In this document: one piece after another, positions 40,716 through 49,815 of the stretch
How the letters are laid out: the number at the start of each line of letters is the position of its first letter
Position numbering within the stretch: the stretch's first letter is position 1
Assembly: GCA_024707145.1 (NCBI GenBank)
Contig: JANQAI010000008.1
Location: 1-64,000, forward strand
Reading direction: 5' to 3'
Source: Magnetospirillum sp.
GTDB lineage: Bacteria > Pseudomonadota > Alphaproteobacteria > Rhodospirillales > Magnetospirillaceae
Length of the DNA: 64,000 nucleotides
Program-made: the position numbers and the translations under genes
The notes under the pieces: generated by a model
Databases searched by the model: none
What the model was told of the DNA's origin: nothing
The model's input: only the letters and a program-made list of their open reading frames with translations

Positions 40716-41585
40716 ATGCCCTCCCGCCGCTCCGTTCTCGCCGGCCTGGCCGGCACCGCCGCCCTGGCCGCCCTGCCCGCCCGCGCCCAGTTCAGCCTGG
40801 GCAACCTGATCAACAGCGCCGCCCAGGTGGTGGGGGCCTACACGACCGGCGAGGGCGACGAGATCAAGATGGGCGAGAGCTTCTATCCCGACTATCTGCA
40901 GAAATCGGGCGGCACCTACCCCGACCGCAACGGGCAGGAAGCGCTGAAGTCCTTTGCCCAGCCGCTGCTGGCGGCGGCCGACCGCAAGAACCTGCCGTGG
41001 GACATCACCCTGGTGGACAACAAGCAGGTCAATGCCTGGGCCCTGCCCGGCGGCAAGATCGCGGTGCATTCCGAACTGGTGCGCCAATGCACCCATCCCG
41101 ACGAACTCGCCTCGGTGATCGCCCACGAGATCGGCCATGCCGACCACGGCCACTCGCTGAACCAGATCCGCAACCAGGCCCTGATCACCTCGGTGGGCGG
41201 CCTGGGCAAGGAGGCGCTGTCGGGCTGGATGGGCGGCGGCGCCCTGGGCAGCGAGGTGCTGACCGCGCTGGAGGCGCCGCTCTACAACCTGATCCTGACC
41301 GGCTATTCCCGCACCCATGAATTCGAGGCGGACGCCCACATCCTGCGCATCTTCCAGCAGACCGGCAACGATCCCGCCCGCGCCGACGATTTCTTCCGCA
41401 CCCTGCTGCGGCTCAACCCGGAATCGGCCACGGCGACCACCTCGCTGTTCTCCACCCACCCCGGCACGGCCGAGCGCATCGCCCGCATCGAGGACGCCGC
41501 CATCCGCGCCGACCAGCCGTCGCGCACCGCCTCGGCGCCGGGCTGGGACACGCTCAAGCAGTTGTTCCCGACGCCCAAGGCATAG
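40716..41585 (+). CDS. Tat-exported M48 family metalloprotease
   Basis: 289 residues. The N-terminus MPSRRSVLAGLAGTAALAA is a twin-arginine-type signal (SRRSVLAG). The peptidase has HEIGHADHGHS (HExxH zinc motif) and the third ligand Glu in THEFEADAHILR. It resembles periplasmic BepA/YggG-type M48 proteases used in outer-membrane quality control. It is followed 12 bases later by rebB. Confidence 0.88.
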   Translation: MPSRRSVLAGLAGTAALAALPARAQFSLGNLINSAAQVVGAYTTGEGDEIKMGESFYPDYLQKSGGTYPDRNGQEALKSFAQPLLAAADRKNLPWDITLVDNKQVNAWALPGGKIAVHSELVRQCTHPDELASVIAHEIGHADHGHSLNQIRNQALITSVGGLGKEALSGWMGGGALGSEVLTALEAPLYNLILTGYSRTHEFEADAHILRIFQQTGNDPARADDFFRTLLRLNPESATATTSLFSTHPGTAERIARIEDAAIRADQPSRTASAPGWDTLKQLFPTPKA

Positions 41586-41597
41586 AAAGGAACCACC

Positions 41598-41870
41598 ATG
41601 GCCTTCCCCACCGCCGTCAACAGCCAGATCACCGATGCCGTCACCCAGGCCAACGTGAAGGTAGTGGGCGACGCCCCCGCCATGGCATTGGGAAACCTGT
41701 TCATCGCCACCAGTCAGGCGCTGGCCAATGCCGCCCACAACGCCGCCGTCAGCCAGCAGCAGGCATGTTTGACGGCTTGGGCCGCCACCGCACAGGCGGT
41801 GTCCACCCTCTATGCCACCGGGACGGAAGCTACCCTGGCGAGCTGGAAAGCTCTCAACAGCAGGGACTGA
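41598..41870 (+). CDS. rebB: RebB family R-body structural protein
   Basis: 90 residues beginning MAFPTAVNSQITDAVTQANV and continuing DAPAMALGNLFIATSQALAN, an almost perfect match to the RebB family as I know it. RebB-type proteins polymerise into R-bodies, coiled protein ribbons first known from Paramecium endosymbionts, and are found in many proteobacteria. Only one reb gene is seen here; typical loci have several. It follows the M48 protease in the same direction, with a site AAAGGAA before the ATG. Confidence 0.88.
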   Translation: MAFPTAVNSQITDAVTQANVKVVGDAPAMALGNLFIATSQALANAAHNAAVSQQQACLTAWAATAQAVSTLYATGTEATLASWKALNSRD

Positions 41871-41876
41871 GCGTGC

Positions 41877-42200
41877 TCAGGCGCTGCGGCGGGGATTGAG
41901 CTGGCTGAGGCGCACCGCCGAGGCCACCAGCCGGAACACGCTTTCCAGCCGGCCCAACGCCAATTGCTGGTCCAGCGTCTGTGGGTCCAGCCACGAGCGC
42001 AGCCGGGCCAGATGGCGGGCCAGCGAGCGGCCGCTCATCGCCGCCAGAGGGGTGTCCGGGACGGCGCGCACGTCGAAGGCCTCGCCCACGGCATGCAGGT
42101 GGCGCAGCAGATAATCCTGATCCTCGGCGCCCATGGCCAAGGGAACGTCAGGAGCCTCGCGGGCCAGACGTTCGTAACGGATGTCGTGAATGGCGCCCAT
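41877..42200 (-). CDS. Hypothetical protein
   Basis: 107 residues, helical and charged, no signal peptide, convergent with rebB (six bases between stops). MGAIHDIRYERLAREAPDVP and LARHLARLRSWLDPQT are the most distinctive parts. Given its position it may relate to the R-body gene, but no family is recognised. Confidence 0.5.
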   Translation of the reverse strand: MGAIHDIRYERLAREAPDVPLAMGAEDQDYLLRHLHAVGEAFDVRAVPDTPLAAMSGRSLARHLARLRSWLDPQTLDQQLALGRLESVFRLVASAVRLSQLNPRRSA

Positions 42201-42263
42201 GACATTTCACCAAAAGACCAACTGTTCCTTTAGATAGGGGGTCCCTGCCTCGCATGGAAGGGG

Positions 42264-43157
42264 CTAGCCGTGCCCCCGCGCGGCCAGTTGGGCGGCGACG
42301 AAGTCGACGAAGCGCCGCACCCGGGGGGCGCGGGCTCGCGCCGCCGGGCTGACCGCGTGCAAGGCGGTGTCCGGCGAACGCCATTCCTGCAGCACCGGTA
42401 CCAGCCGGCCCGCCGCCAGGTCACCCTCCACGTCCCAGACGGATTTGAGCACCACCCCCAGCCCATCCAGGGCCCAGGCGTGCACCACCTCGCCATTGTT
42501 GCTGGCCAGCCGGCCGCCCACCCGCACGGCGGTGTCGCCGTCGGGACCGACGAAGTGCCAGACCCGTTCGTTGCCGTCGCCGATGACCAGGCATTCGTGC
42601 CGGGCCAGTTCGGCCGGGCTGTGCGGCCGGCCGACGCGATCCAGATAGGCCGGGCTGGCGCACACCACCCGCCAGTTGGGAGCCAGCCGCCGCGCCACCA
42701 GACGGGAATCGGCCAGCACGCCGAAGCGCAGGGCCACGTCCACGTTTCCCTCCACCAGGTCCAGGATGGTGTCGGTGAGCAGCAGGTGCAGGCGGAGGCC
42801 GGGATGCAGGCGCAGGAACTCGGCCACCAGCGGCGCCATGTGGGTGCGCCCGAACGCCGCCGAGGCGGTGACGCGCAGGAAGCCCGACAGCGGCCCTTCA
42901 TCGGCCGCCACGCTGGCCTCGGCCTCGGCCAGATCGGCCAGCAGCGCACGCACCCTGGGCAGGAAGGCCTCGCCCTCGGCGCTCAGGGACAGCGACCGGG
43001 TGGTGCGTAGCAGCAGCCGCGTCCCCAACCGCCCCTCCAGCGCCGCCAGATTCTTGCTGACCGCCCCCACCGACAGCCCCAGCACGCGCGCGGCCGCCGA
43101 CAGGCTGCCGCTGGCCGCCACCTGGGCGAATACCTCCATCTCGCGGACCCGGTCCAT
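42264..43157 (-). CDS. LysR family transcriptional regulator
   Basis: 297 residues. N-terminal winged helix (MEVFAQVAASGSLSAAARVL, then AVSKNLAALEGRLGTRLLL) and a C-terminal effector-binding domain. Divergent from the ene-reductase gene, which it most likely controls; dyad sites lie between them. The effector is unknown. Confidence 0.92.
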   Translation of the reverse strand: MDRVREMEVFAQVAASGSLSAAARVLGLSVGAVSKNLAALEGRLGTRLLLRTTRSLSLSAEGEAFLPRVRALLADLAEAEASVAADEGPLSGFLRVTASAAFGRTHMAPLVAEFLRLHPGLRLHLLLTDTILDLVEGNVDVALRFGVLADSRLVARRLAPNWRVVCASPAYLDRVGRPHSPAELARHECLVIGDGNERVWHFVGPDGDTAVRVGGRLASNNGEVVHAWALDGLGVVLKSVWDVEGDLAAGRLVPVLQEWRSPDTALHAVSPAARARAPRVRRFVDFVAAQLAARGHG

Positions 43158-43162
43158 CTATT

Positions 43163-43223
43163 TTTTCCGAATTGGAAAAGCTGATTTGCCATTCAGCCCA
43201 CTTCCCGAGCGGTTTGGAAAGTG
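43163..43223. promoter_or_regulatory. Two GGAAA-type dyads between lysR and the ene-reductase
   Basis: TTTTCC-gaatt-GGAAAA (43163-43179) is a perfect dyad five bases from the lysR start, and CACTTCC...GGAAAGTG (43199-43223) is a second one with the same half-site. LysR-type regulators bind paired dyads of this size in divergent promoters, so these are candidate operators. Confidence 0.5.
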
Positions 43224-43265
43224 TGAATCATCAACCGACCGCGTCCAACGCCCGAGGAGTCACCC

Positions 43266-44372
43266 ATGTCCAAGCTGTTCGCCCCGATCACCCTGGCCGG
43301 CTTGACCCTGCCCAACCGCATCGTGGTTGCGCCCATGTGCCAGTACAGCGCCGTCAACGGCCAGGCCCAGGACTGGCACGTGCAGCATTACGGCGCCATG
43401 GCCGCCTCGGGCCCCGGCATGATCGTGCTGGAGGCCACCGGCGTGGCCCCCGAAGGCCGCATCAGCCCCAACTGCCTGGGCTTGTACGACGACGCCACCG
43501 AAGCGGCGCTGACCGGGCTGGTGCGCAAGCTGAAAAGCTTCGGCCACAGCGCCATTGCCGTGCAGTTGGCCCATGCCGGCCGCAAGGGCTCCACCGCGCC
43601 GGCCTGGGAAGGTGGCGGCCCTACCGGCAACTGGACCAACGTGGCCCCCTCGGCCGAGCCGTTCGACGCCGGCTGGCCGGTGCCCCAGGCGCTGGACGAG
43701 GCCGGGCTGGAGCGCCTGCGCCAAGCCTTCGCCGGTGCCGCCCAGCGCGCTCTGCGCGTCGGCTTCGACGCCATCGAGGTGCATTCCGCCCATGGCTACC
43801 TGCTGCATCAGTTCCTGTCGCCGCTGGCCAACAAGCGTACGGATTCCTATGGCGGCAGCCTGGAGAACCGCATGCGCTTCCCGCTGGAGGTGATCAAGGC
43901 CGCCCGCGCTGCCTGGCCCCAGGGCAAGCCGCTGGGCATCCGCATCAGCGCCACCGACTGGCTGGAGGGCGGCCTGACGCTGGAGGAGTCGGAGGTTTAC
44001 GCCAAGGCCTTCGCCACCACCGGCATCGATTATGTCTGCGTGTCCTCGGGCGGCGTGGTCGCCAAGGCTCCCATCCCGGTGGGGCCGGGCTATCAGGTCC
44101 ATCTGGCCGAGACCATCCGCAAGGCCTCCGGCCTGCCCACCCGTGCCGTCGGCCTGATCGCCACGCCGGAACTGGCCGAGCAGGTGGTGGCCGAGGGCAA
44201 GGCCGACATGGTCGCCATCGGCCGTGGCTTCCTGGACAACCCGCGCTGGGTCTGGCACGCGGCGGAAAAGCTGGGGGTGGACTTCCCGGTCGCCAACCAG
44301 TACGCCCGCGCCACCGCTCGCACCTGGCCCGGCGCCCGGATGGCGCGGCCGCAGGCGGAAGCGGCGGAATAA
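43266..44372 (+). CDS. Old Yellow Enzyme family ene-reductase (YqjM-like)
   Basis: 368 residues, FMN TIM barrel. VAPMCQYSAVNGQAQDWH holds the YqjM-type Cys and Tyr; QLAHAGRKGS and HSAHGYLLHQFLSPLANKRT provide the substrate-binding His pair and FMN contacts; SYGGSLENRMRFPLEV and AIGRGFLDNPRW are conserved. Such enzymes reduce activated C=C bonds with NAD(P)H. Controlled probably by the divergent LysR. Confidence 0.93.
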   Translation: MSKLFAPITLAGLTLPNRIVVAPMCQYSAVNGQAQDWHVQHYGAMAASGPGMIVLEATGVAPEGRISPNCLGLYDDATEAALTGLVRKLKSFGHSAIAVQLAHAGRKGSTAPAWEGGGPTGNWTNVAPSAEPFDAGWPVPQALDEAGLERLRQAFAGAAQRALRVGFDAIEVHSAHGYLLHQFLSPLANKRTDSYGGSLENRMRFPLEVIKAARAAWPQGKPLGIRISATDWLEGGLTLEESEVYAKAFATTGIDYVCVSSGGVVAKAPIPVGPGYQVHLAETIRKASGLPTRAVGLIATPELAEQVVAEGKADMVAIGRGFLDNPRWVWHAAEKLGVDFPVANQYARATARTWPGARMARPQAEAAE

Positions 44373-44385
44373 CGGGAAGAGTCTT

Positions 44386-44488
44386 GTCATCCCGACGACC
44401 GGCGGGAGGAGGGATCTCCGCTTGGCATGTCGCATGGTATTGAAACGACGTGCCGGGATGGGATCCCTCGCTCAAGGCTCGGGATGAC
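44386..44488. repeat. Dispersed intergenic palindrome
   Basis: GTCATCCCGA (44386-44395) and TCGGGATGAC (44479-44488) are exact inverted ends; the inner segments GGGATCTCC and GGGATCCCTCG and GGCATGTCGCATGG-type sequence suggest a MITE-like element. It lies between the ene-reductase and a convergent DUF188 gene. Confidence 0.65.
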
Positions 44489-44490
44489 AC

Positions 44491-44943
44491 CTACACCTTC
44501 GAGCGTCTGGCCGCCTGCACGGCCTTTTCCAGGCCGTCGAGAAAGCGCGAGCGGTCCTGCTTGGTGAAGCCGGCGGGACCGCCGGTGACCTCGCCGGTCT
44601 CGCGCAGGGTCTTCATCAGGTCGCGCATGGCCATCTGCATGCCGATATTGGCTTCCTCGAACGGGCGGCCGCGCGGGTCGATGGGCCTGGCGCCCTTGGC
44701 CAGGCAACGTTGCGCCAGCGGGATGTCGGCGGTCACCACCACGTCGCCGGCCTGGGCCTTGTCGGCGATGATGTCGTCGGCGGCGTCGGCGCCCTGCTGG
44801 GCCACCACCTGGGACACCAGGTAATGGTCGATGCGGTGCCAGCGGTTGGCGACGATGAGCACGGGCAACTGGTGGCGTTCGGCGACCCGGATGGCCTCGT
44901 CCTTGACCGGACAGGCGTCGCCGTCGATGAGGATGGTGGTCAT
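44491..44943 (-). CDS. UPF0178/DUF188 family protein (YaiI-like)
   Basis: 150 residues; begins MTTILIDGDACPVKDEAIRV, the family signature with conserved Asp residues of a PIN-like fold, and has VVTADIPLAQRCLAKGARPI and GRPFEEANIGM. Possible nuclease; function unproven. Its start overlaps the stop of the upstream GNAT gene. Confidence 0.9.
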   Translation of the reverse strand: MTTILIDGDACPVKDEAIRVAERHQLPVLIVANRWHRIDHYLVSQVVAQQGADAADDIIADKAQAGDVVVTADIPLAQRCLAKGARPIDPRGRPFEEANIGMQMAMRDLMKTLRETGEVTGGPAGFTKQDRSRFLDGLEKAVQAARRSKV

Positions 44944-45470
44944 GGCGCGGTTTTACGGTACAGCACGTGCCGGCGCAACCAGTGGCCTTCGGGCAGGAGC
45001 GGATGCTCGAACTCGTCCGATTCCCGCATCCCCAGCCGCTCCATCACCGCCCGCGAACGCAGGTTCGGCAGGGCGGTGAACGAGATGATCTCGGCCAGCC
45101 CCAGCCGGGTGAAGCCGTCATCCAGGACTACCCGCGCCGCCTCGGTGGCGTAGCCCCGCCCCCACAGGGCGGCGTCCAGCCGCCAGGCCACTTCGACGCA
45201 GGGACCGAAGGGTAGGCCCACCGCCGGCACCTTCAGACCGACATAACCGCCGAATTCCGCCACGCCGGGCACCTCGACCGCCCACAAGCCCCAGTCCTGG
45301 CGGGCCATGTCCTCGGCGATGCGGTCGGCCTGGGCGTCGGTTTCCTCGGCCGACAATGGGCCCGGCATGAATTCCATCACCCGCGCATCGGCGTTCATGC
45401 GGCGGAAGGCCGGCCGGTCCTCGGCCCGCCAGCGGCGCAGTTTCAAGCGGCCAGTCCGTAATTCAACCAT
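44940..45470 (-). CDS. GNAT N-acetyltransferase (RimJ/RimL type)
   Basis: About 176 residues from MVELRTGRLKLRRWRAEDRP, the RimJ/RimL opening. CVEVAWRLDAALWGRGYATE contains the acetyl-CoA loop WGRGYA, and LPNLRSRAVMERLGMR is the C-terminal family motif. Probably acetylates a protein or small-molecule amine. Coupled to the DUF188 gene by a 4-base overlap. Confidence 0.88.
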   Translation of the reverse strand: MVELRTGRLKLRRWRAEDRPAFRRMNADARVMEFMPGPLSAEETDAQADRIAEDMARQDWGLWAVEVPGVAEFGGYVGLKVPAVGLPFGPCVEVAWRLDAALWGRGYATEAARVVLDDGFTRLGLAEIISFTALPNLRSRAVMERLGMRESDEFEHPLLPEGHWLRRHVLYRKTAP

Positions 45471-45557
45471 TTGTAACCCAGGAATCACCCCGGCGACATG
45501 CGCCGGTCATGGTTTGCCGTTAAATTGCACAGATAACAGCAAACGGGAAAGACGGCC

Positions 45558-45739
45558 ATGAAACGATGCCGCTACTGCCCGCGCCAGGCGGCCTGCCGCG
45601 TTCCGCGCGAGATGGACCGCTTCAGCCTGGTGGTCCACCGGCTGGAGGAGGAACACCGAGCCCCCTGCTGCAGCAACGCCTGCATTACTTCATCGACCGC
45701 AGCGACTGCCTGGTGGACGCGGGCTACGTGGACCTTTGA
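45558..45739 (+). CDS. Small Cys-containing protein, one frame break
   Basis: As sequenced the frame begins MKRCRYCPRQAACRVPREMD and runs into a low-quality tail. Adding one C to the C5 run at 45661-45665 gives ...APLLQQRLHYFIDRSDCLVD and a TGA at 45737-45739, about 60 residues, which reads far more naturally. CRYCPRQAAC may bind a metal. It lies 128 bases before ccoG on the same strand. Function unknown. Confidence 0.5.
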
Positions 45740-45867
45740 GACGCGGTCTGTGACCTGACGCACACAGGGCAATGCCCCCTGGGCATGCCCCACCCCCATC
45801 TCCGGCATGGATTATTATCCTTTCAGTATATTAGAAAGGGTACGACCAGGACAGGAGAACGTCAGGG

Positions 45868-47331
45868 ATGACCACGGCCGTCGAACCCGGGCAGGTGCCC
45901 ACCAGCCACCACCATAAGGGCGAGGTGCCTTTCTACCGCGAAAAGGGGCAGGCGCAGCCCCGCGCCGTGAAGGGGCGGTTCCGCGACATCAAGTGGTGGG
46001 CCATGGCCGTGCTGCTGGCTTGGTGGCACCTGGCGCCGTTCCTGCGCTGGGATCGCGGCCCTGGCGCCCCCGACCAGGCCATCCTGATCGATCTGCCCGG
46101 GCGGCGCGCATATTTCTTCTTCATCGAGATCTGGCCGCAGGAAGTCTATTACGTCACCGGCCTGCTGCTGATCGCCGCCATCAGCCTGTTCCTGATGAGT
46201 GCCCTGGCCGGGCGCGTCTGGTGCGGCTTCCTGTGCTGGCAGACCGTCTACACCGACCTGTTCCAGCAGATCGAGCGGCTGGTGCTGGGCGACCGCAATG
46301 CCCGCATCGCCCTCGGCCGCACTCCCATGAGCGCGGCCAAGGCGGCCAGGCTGGCGGTGGTCTACGGCCTGTGGGCCATGGTGGCCGCCGCCTGCGGTAT
46401 CGGCTTCACCCTGTGGTTTGGCGACGCCTTCCAGACGCTGCGGGAGATCTTCACCCTGCAGGCCGCGCCCGCCACCTACCTGTTCATCGGCGTCATCGGC
46501 GGCTTCTGCTTCCTGTTGGCCGGCTTCGCCCGCGAGCGCGTCTGCGTCTACATGTGCCCCTATTCCCGCTTCCAGTCGGCCATGTTCGACGAGCACTCGC
46601 TGATCGTGTCCTACGAGGCATGGCGCGGCGAGCCGCGCGCCCCCGCGCCCAAGCACCTGAACTTCGACGGGCGCGGCCATTGCGTCGACTGCAAGCTGTG
46701 TGTCCATTCCTGCCCCACCGGCGTGGACATCCGCTTCGGCAACCAGCTGGCCTGCATCGGCTGCGGCCTGTGCATCGACGCCTGCGACGGGGTGATGGAG
46801 AAGTTCAAGCTGCCCAAGGGACTGATCCGCCTGGATTCCTCGGCCAACCTTGAGGCCCGCACCCAGGCCCGGCCCGTCCCCGGCCGCCGGCTGATCCGCC
46901 CGCGCACTCTGGTCTATTTCGCCCTGCTGGCGGCGGTGGGCGGCGTCATGCTGGCCGCGCTCGCGACCCGTTCCACCACCGAGGTCAACGTGCTGCACGA
47001 GCGCAGCCCGCTGTTCGTCCAGATGTCCGACGGCAGCGTGCGCAACGGCTACGCCTACAAGGTGCTGAACATGATCCGCGAGGACCGCACCTACACCCTG
47101 ACCATCCAGGGTGTCGAGGGCGCCCGCCTGGAGGTGATCGGCGGCGACAGCGACGTCACCCACATCGATCTGGCGGTGGACAAGGACAGCGTCGGCACCT
47201 TCCGCCTGTTCGTCACCGCGCCCGAGGCGTCGCTGAAAGGGGCGCGCCAGCCCGTCACCTTCGTCCTGACCGAAAAGGCGAGCGGCAAGACGGTCCGCAC
47301 CGAGACCATGTTCGCCGGCCCGGACAAGTAG
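45868..47331 (+). CDS. ccoG: Cytochrome c oxidase accessory protein CcoG (FixG/RdxA)
   Basis: 487 residues with about five membrane spans and two ferredoxin-type 4Fe-4S motifs, CVDCKLCVHSCPTG and CIGCGLCIDACDG. Additional Cys in VWCGFLCWQTVYTD and VYMCPYSRFQ are typical. The C-terminal 140 residues form a periplasmic immunoglobulin-like domain. CcoG reduces copper during cbb3 oxidase assembly; the ccoNOQP and ccoHIS genes are not in this window. AT-rich promoter-like DNA precedes it. Confidence 0.95.
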   Translation: MTTAVEPGQVPTSHHHKGEVPFYREKGQAQPRAVKGRFRDIKWWAMAVLLAWWHLAPFLRWDRGPGAPDQAILIDLPGRRAYFFFIEIWPQEVYYVTGLLLIAAISLFLMSALAGRVWCGFLCWQTVYTDLFQQIERLVLGDRNARIALGRTPMSAAKAARLAVVYGLWAMVAAACGIGFTLWFGDAFQTLREIFTLQAAPATYLFIGVIGGFCFLLAGFARERVCVYMCPYSRFQSAMFDEHSLIVSYEAWRGEPRAPAPKHLNFDGRGHCVDCKLCVHSCPTGVDIRFGNQLACIGCGLCIDACDGVMEKFKLPKGLIRLDSSANLEARTQARPVPGRRLIRPRTLVYFALLAAVGGVMLAALATRSTTEVNVLHERSPLFVQMSDGSVRNGYAYKVLNMIREDRTYTLTIQGVEGARLEVIGGDSDVTHIDLAVDKDSVGTFRLFVTAPEASLKGARQPVTFVLTEKASGKTVRTETMFAGPDK

Positions 47332-47437
47332 GCCTGGGCAAGCAGGCCAAGGTAAGCAGGAATGATGCCGGTGCTAACGCCTCGGTAACCGCCGCCGGGG
47401 GAGCATGCCGCCTTGAGTCAGCGAAAGGCGGCGACGC

Positions 47438-48070
47438 ATGGTGGCGGTGCTCGGGTTCGGTCCGGAGGAGGAGGCGGTGGTGCGCCGCCTGTTCCGGCGC
47501 ATGGCCGAGGACGGCTATCCCCTGGACGAGCTGGCGCGCATCGAGAAACGGGCCATGGAGGGTTACAACGGGCTGGTGGAGCCGGCCCTGCCGCAAGGAG
47601 GCGGCCGCCTGCGCTGCGTCCTTTACCTGTCGCTGGCCGCCCCCTTCACCGTGGCGCACGAACTGGCCCACGTGGCCGATATCGCGGTGCGCCACGACGA
47701 GACCCTGGAGCATCTGGATGCCGGCATGTCCAAGGCCTGGCACCTGGCCCACCGCATGAGCTCGGAGTACTTCGCCAACCGCGTCGCCACCCGCTATTGC
47801 GAGGACCCGGAAATCTTCCCCGCCTTCCAGAACGACCGGCTGGGCATGATCAAGGCGGCGCGCGACCGGGACTGGGCCGGGGTGCTGATCAACTACGCCA
47901 TGCTGCTGGGCATTTTCCACGGCCTCGACCGCCTGGACATCGAGCCGCTGGAGCTGCTGCCCGACGCCTATCTGGATACCCTGCCCGAATCGGTACTGGA
48001 CGGCATGGCCGGCTTCCGCAACGAAGCGGACGCGTTCTTCCAGGCCTATCCGGCGGCACTGCCCGCCTGA
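47438..48070 (+). CDS. Zincin-like hypothetical protein
   Basis: 210 residues. The stretch [20 protein letters not shown] has a HExxH motif in a helical context, and [18 protein letters not shown] supplies a possible downstream acidic ligand (E followed by aromatic-Ala-Asn), as in small bacterial metallopeptidases. No signal peptide. I do not recognise a named family; it may be a phage- or toxin-antitoxin-type peptidase or a structural zinc protein. Confidence 0.7.
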   Translation: MVAVLGFGPEEEAVVRRLFRRMAEDGYPLDELARIEKRAMEGYNGLVEPALPQGGGRLRCVLYLSLAAPFTVAHELAHVADIAVRHDETLEHLDAGMSKAWHLAHRMSSEYFANRVATRYCEDPEIFPAFQNDRLGMIKAARDRDWAGVLINYAMLLGIFHGLDRLDIEPLELLPDAYLDTLPESVLDGMAGFRNEADAFFQAYPAALPA

Positions 48071-48134
48071 GGCCCATTGCCAGCGGCGACGGAACGGCAC
48101 ACACTCCTGGACCCGAAACGAAAAGGAGAATGTG

Positions 48135-48638
48135 ATGGCCACCGTCACCCTCAAGGGCAATCCCATCCACACCGCCGGAGAGCTGCCGGCCGTCGGTTCG
48201 GCCGCCCCCGACTTCGCCCTGGTGAAGACCGATTTGTCGGCGGTGTCGCTGAAGGATCTGGCCGGCAAGACCGTGGTGCTGTCCATCTTCCCCAGCGTCG
48301 ACACCCCCACCTGCGCCACCTCGGTGCGCCGCTTCAACGCCGAGCTGGACAAGCTGGGCGACGTCACCGTGCTGTGCGCCTCGGCCGACCTGCCCTTCGC
48401 CCATAAGCGCTTCTGCGGTGCCGAGGGCCTGGACCGGGTGCTATCGGTCTCGGACCTGCGCGACAAGGATTTCGGCAAGCGCTACGGCATCGCCATCGTG
48501 GACGGCCCGCTGGCCGGCCTGCTGGCCCGCTCGGTGGTGGTGATCGGCGGCGACGGCAAGGTCAAGTACACCCAACTGGTGCCGGAAGTGGCCGACGAGC
48601 CCGATTACGAGGCGGCCCTGAAAGCGGCCAAGGGCTGA
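48135..48638 (+). CDS. tpx: Thiol peroxidase Tpx
   Basis: 167 residues. The peroxidatic Cys sits in [17 protein letters not shown] and the resolving Cys in [15 protein letters not shown]. Starts [20 protein letters not shown], the standard Tpx opening, with AAAGGAG upstream; a GTG one codon earlier is less likely. Reduces peroxides using thioredoxin. Confidence 0.94.
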   Translation: MATVTLKGNPIHTAGELPAVGSAAPDFALVKTDLSAVSLKDLAGKTVVLSIFPSVDTPTCATSVRRFNAELDKLGDVTVLCASADLPFAHKRFCGAEGLDRVLSVSDLRDKDFGKRYGIAIVDGPLAGLLARSVVVIGGDGKVKYTQLVPEVADEPDYEAALKAAKG

Positions 48639-48675
48639 GGCGCATGGGGAGGGGCAAGCCCCCTCCCCCACTGCC

Positions 48676-49815
48676 ATGAACCTGCCCGCCATCAGGGACT
48701 TCGCCGCCGACGCCTTCGACCCCGGCCGCTATGCCCGGCTGGGGGATGATTGGGCCATCGCGGTGGCCGACGTGATCGCCAGCACCCAGTTGGCCACCCA
48801 GGGCCGCGACCGCGACGTCAATTACGTCGCCGGCGCGGTGGTGGCGGCCCTGTCCGCCGTCTGCGCCCGGCCGGAACAACCCGCCGCCTGCCAGTTCGGC
48901 GGCGACGGCGCGGTGGCGGCGGTGCCCCCCGGATATGACGCCGCCGCCCGCGCCGCCCTGGCGGCCCTGGCCCATTGGGCCCGGACCGAGATGGATGTGC
49001 CCCTGCGGGTCGGGCTGGTGCCGGTCGCCGAGTTGAACCGGACCGGCCACGAAGCGCTGGCCGCCCTGCACGATTTCGGCAACGGCAATGTCTTCGGCCA
49101 GTTCCTGGGGCCGGGCGTACCCATGGCCGAACGCTGGGTCAAGGCGGACGAGCGCTGGAAGGTGGCGCCCGCCCCCGGCGAGTTGCCGGGCCTGGAAGGG
49201 CTGTCCTGCCGCTGGCGGCCGGTGCCGCCCCGCCGCGGCCACATCCTCTGCGTCATCATCGACCCGCTGCGGACCGGCGCCGAAGGCGTCGCCACCTTGG
49301 CCCGCCTGCAGCACGCCATCGAGCAGGTGGTGTCCACCACCCTCGCCGCCCCCCTGGGCGATGGGGGCGACCTGACCCCGGCGGTGGTGCCTTCGGGCCG
49401 CTCGCTGGCGGCCGAACTGCGGACCGAGAAATCCCTGCGCCGGGTGGGCCGCCTGTTCCGCGCCATGGCCGGCAGCATCCTCATCGGCCTGGCCCACCGC
49501 CTGGGCGGCCGCCTGCCGGGCCTCGACACCGACCATTACCGCCGCCGGCTGGCCGAGCGCACCGATTACCGCAAGCAGGCGGGCGGTCCGCGCTATGTAC
49601 TGGACGTGAGCGAGGACGAAGCCGACCGCATCGAGGCGCTGCTGCGCGAGGCGGAGGCGCGGGACGACATCCTCTACGGCACCGCCCGCAGCCGAGCCAC
49701 CACGCTGACCTGCATGGTGGGCGACTTCCAGGCCGACCGCCATGTCCATTTCGTGGACGGCGACGGCCTGGGGTTCTGGCGGGCCTCGGTGGTGCTGAAG
49801 GCCAAACGGTCCTAG
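48676..49815 (+). CDS. DUF3095 family protein
   Basis: 379 residues. AIAVADVIASTQLATQGRDRDVNYV and ACQFGGDGAVAAVPP in the N-terminal part recall nucleotide cyclase-like folds; DFQADRHVHFVDGDGLGFWR near the C-terminus is conserved in DUF3095. No catalytic assignment. Its stop overlaps the stop region of the convergent crotonase gene by four bases. Confidence 0.82.
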   Translation: MNLPAIRDFAADAFDPGRYARLGDDWAIAVADVIASTQLATQGRDRDVNYVAGAVVAALSAVCARPEQPAACQFGGDGAVAAVPPGYDAAARAALAALAHWARTEMDVPLRVGLVPVAELNRTGHEALAALHDFGNGNVFGQFLGPGVPMAERWVKADERWKVAPAPGELPGLEGLSCRWRPVPPRRGHILCVIIDPLRTGAEGVATLARLQHAIEQVVSTTLAAPLGDGGDLTPAVVPSGRSLAAELRTEKSLRRVGRLFRAMAGSILIGLAHRLGGRLPGLDTDHYRRRLAERTDYRKQAGGPRYVLDVSEDEADRIEALLREAEARDDILYGTARSRATTLTCMVGDFQADRHVHFVDGDGLGFWRASVVLKAKRS

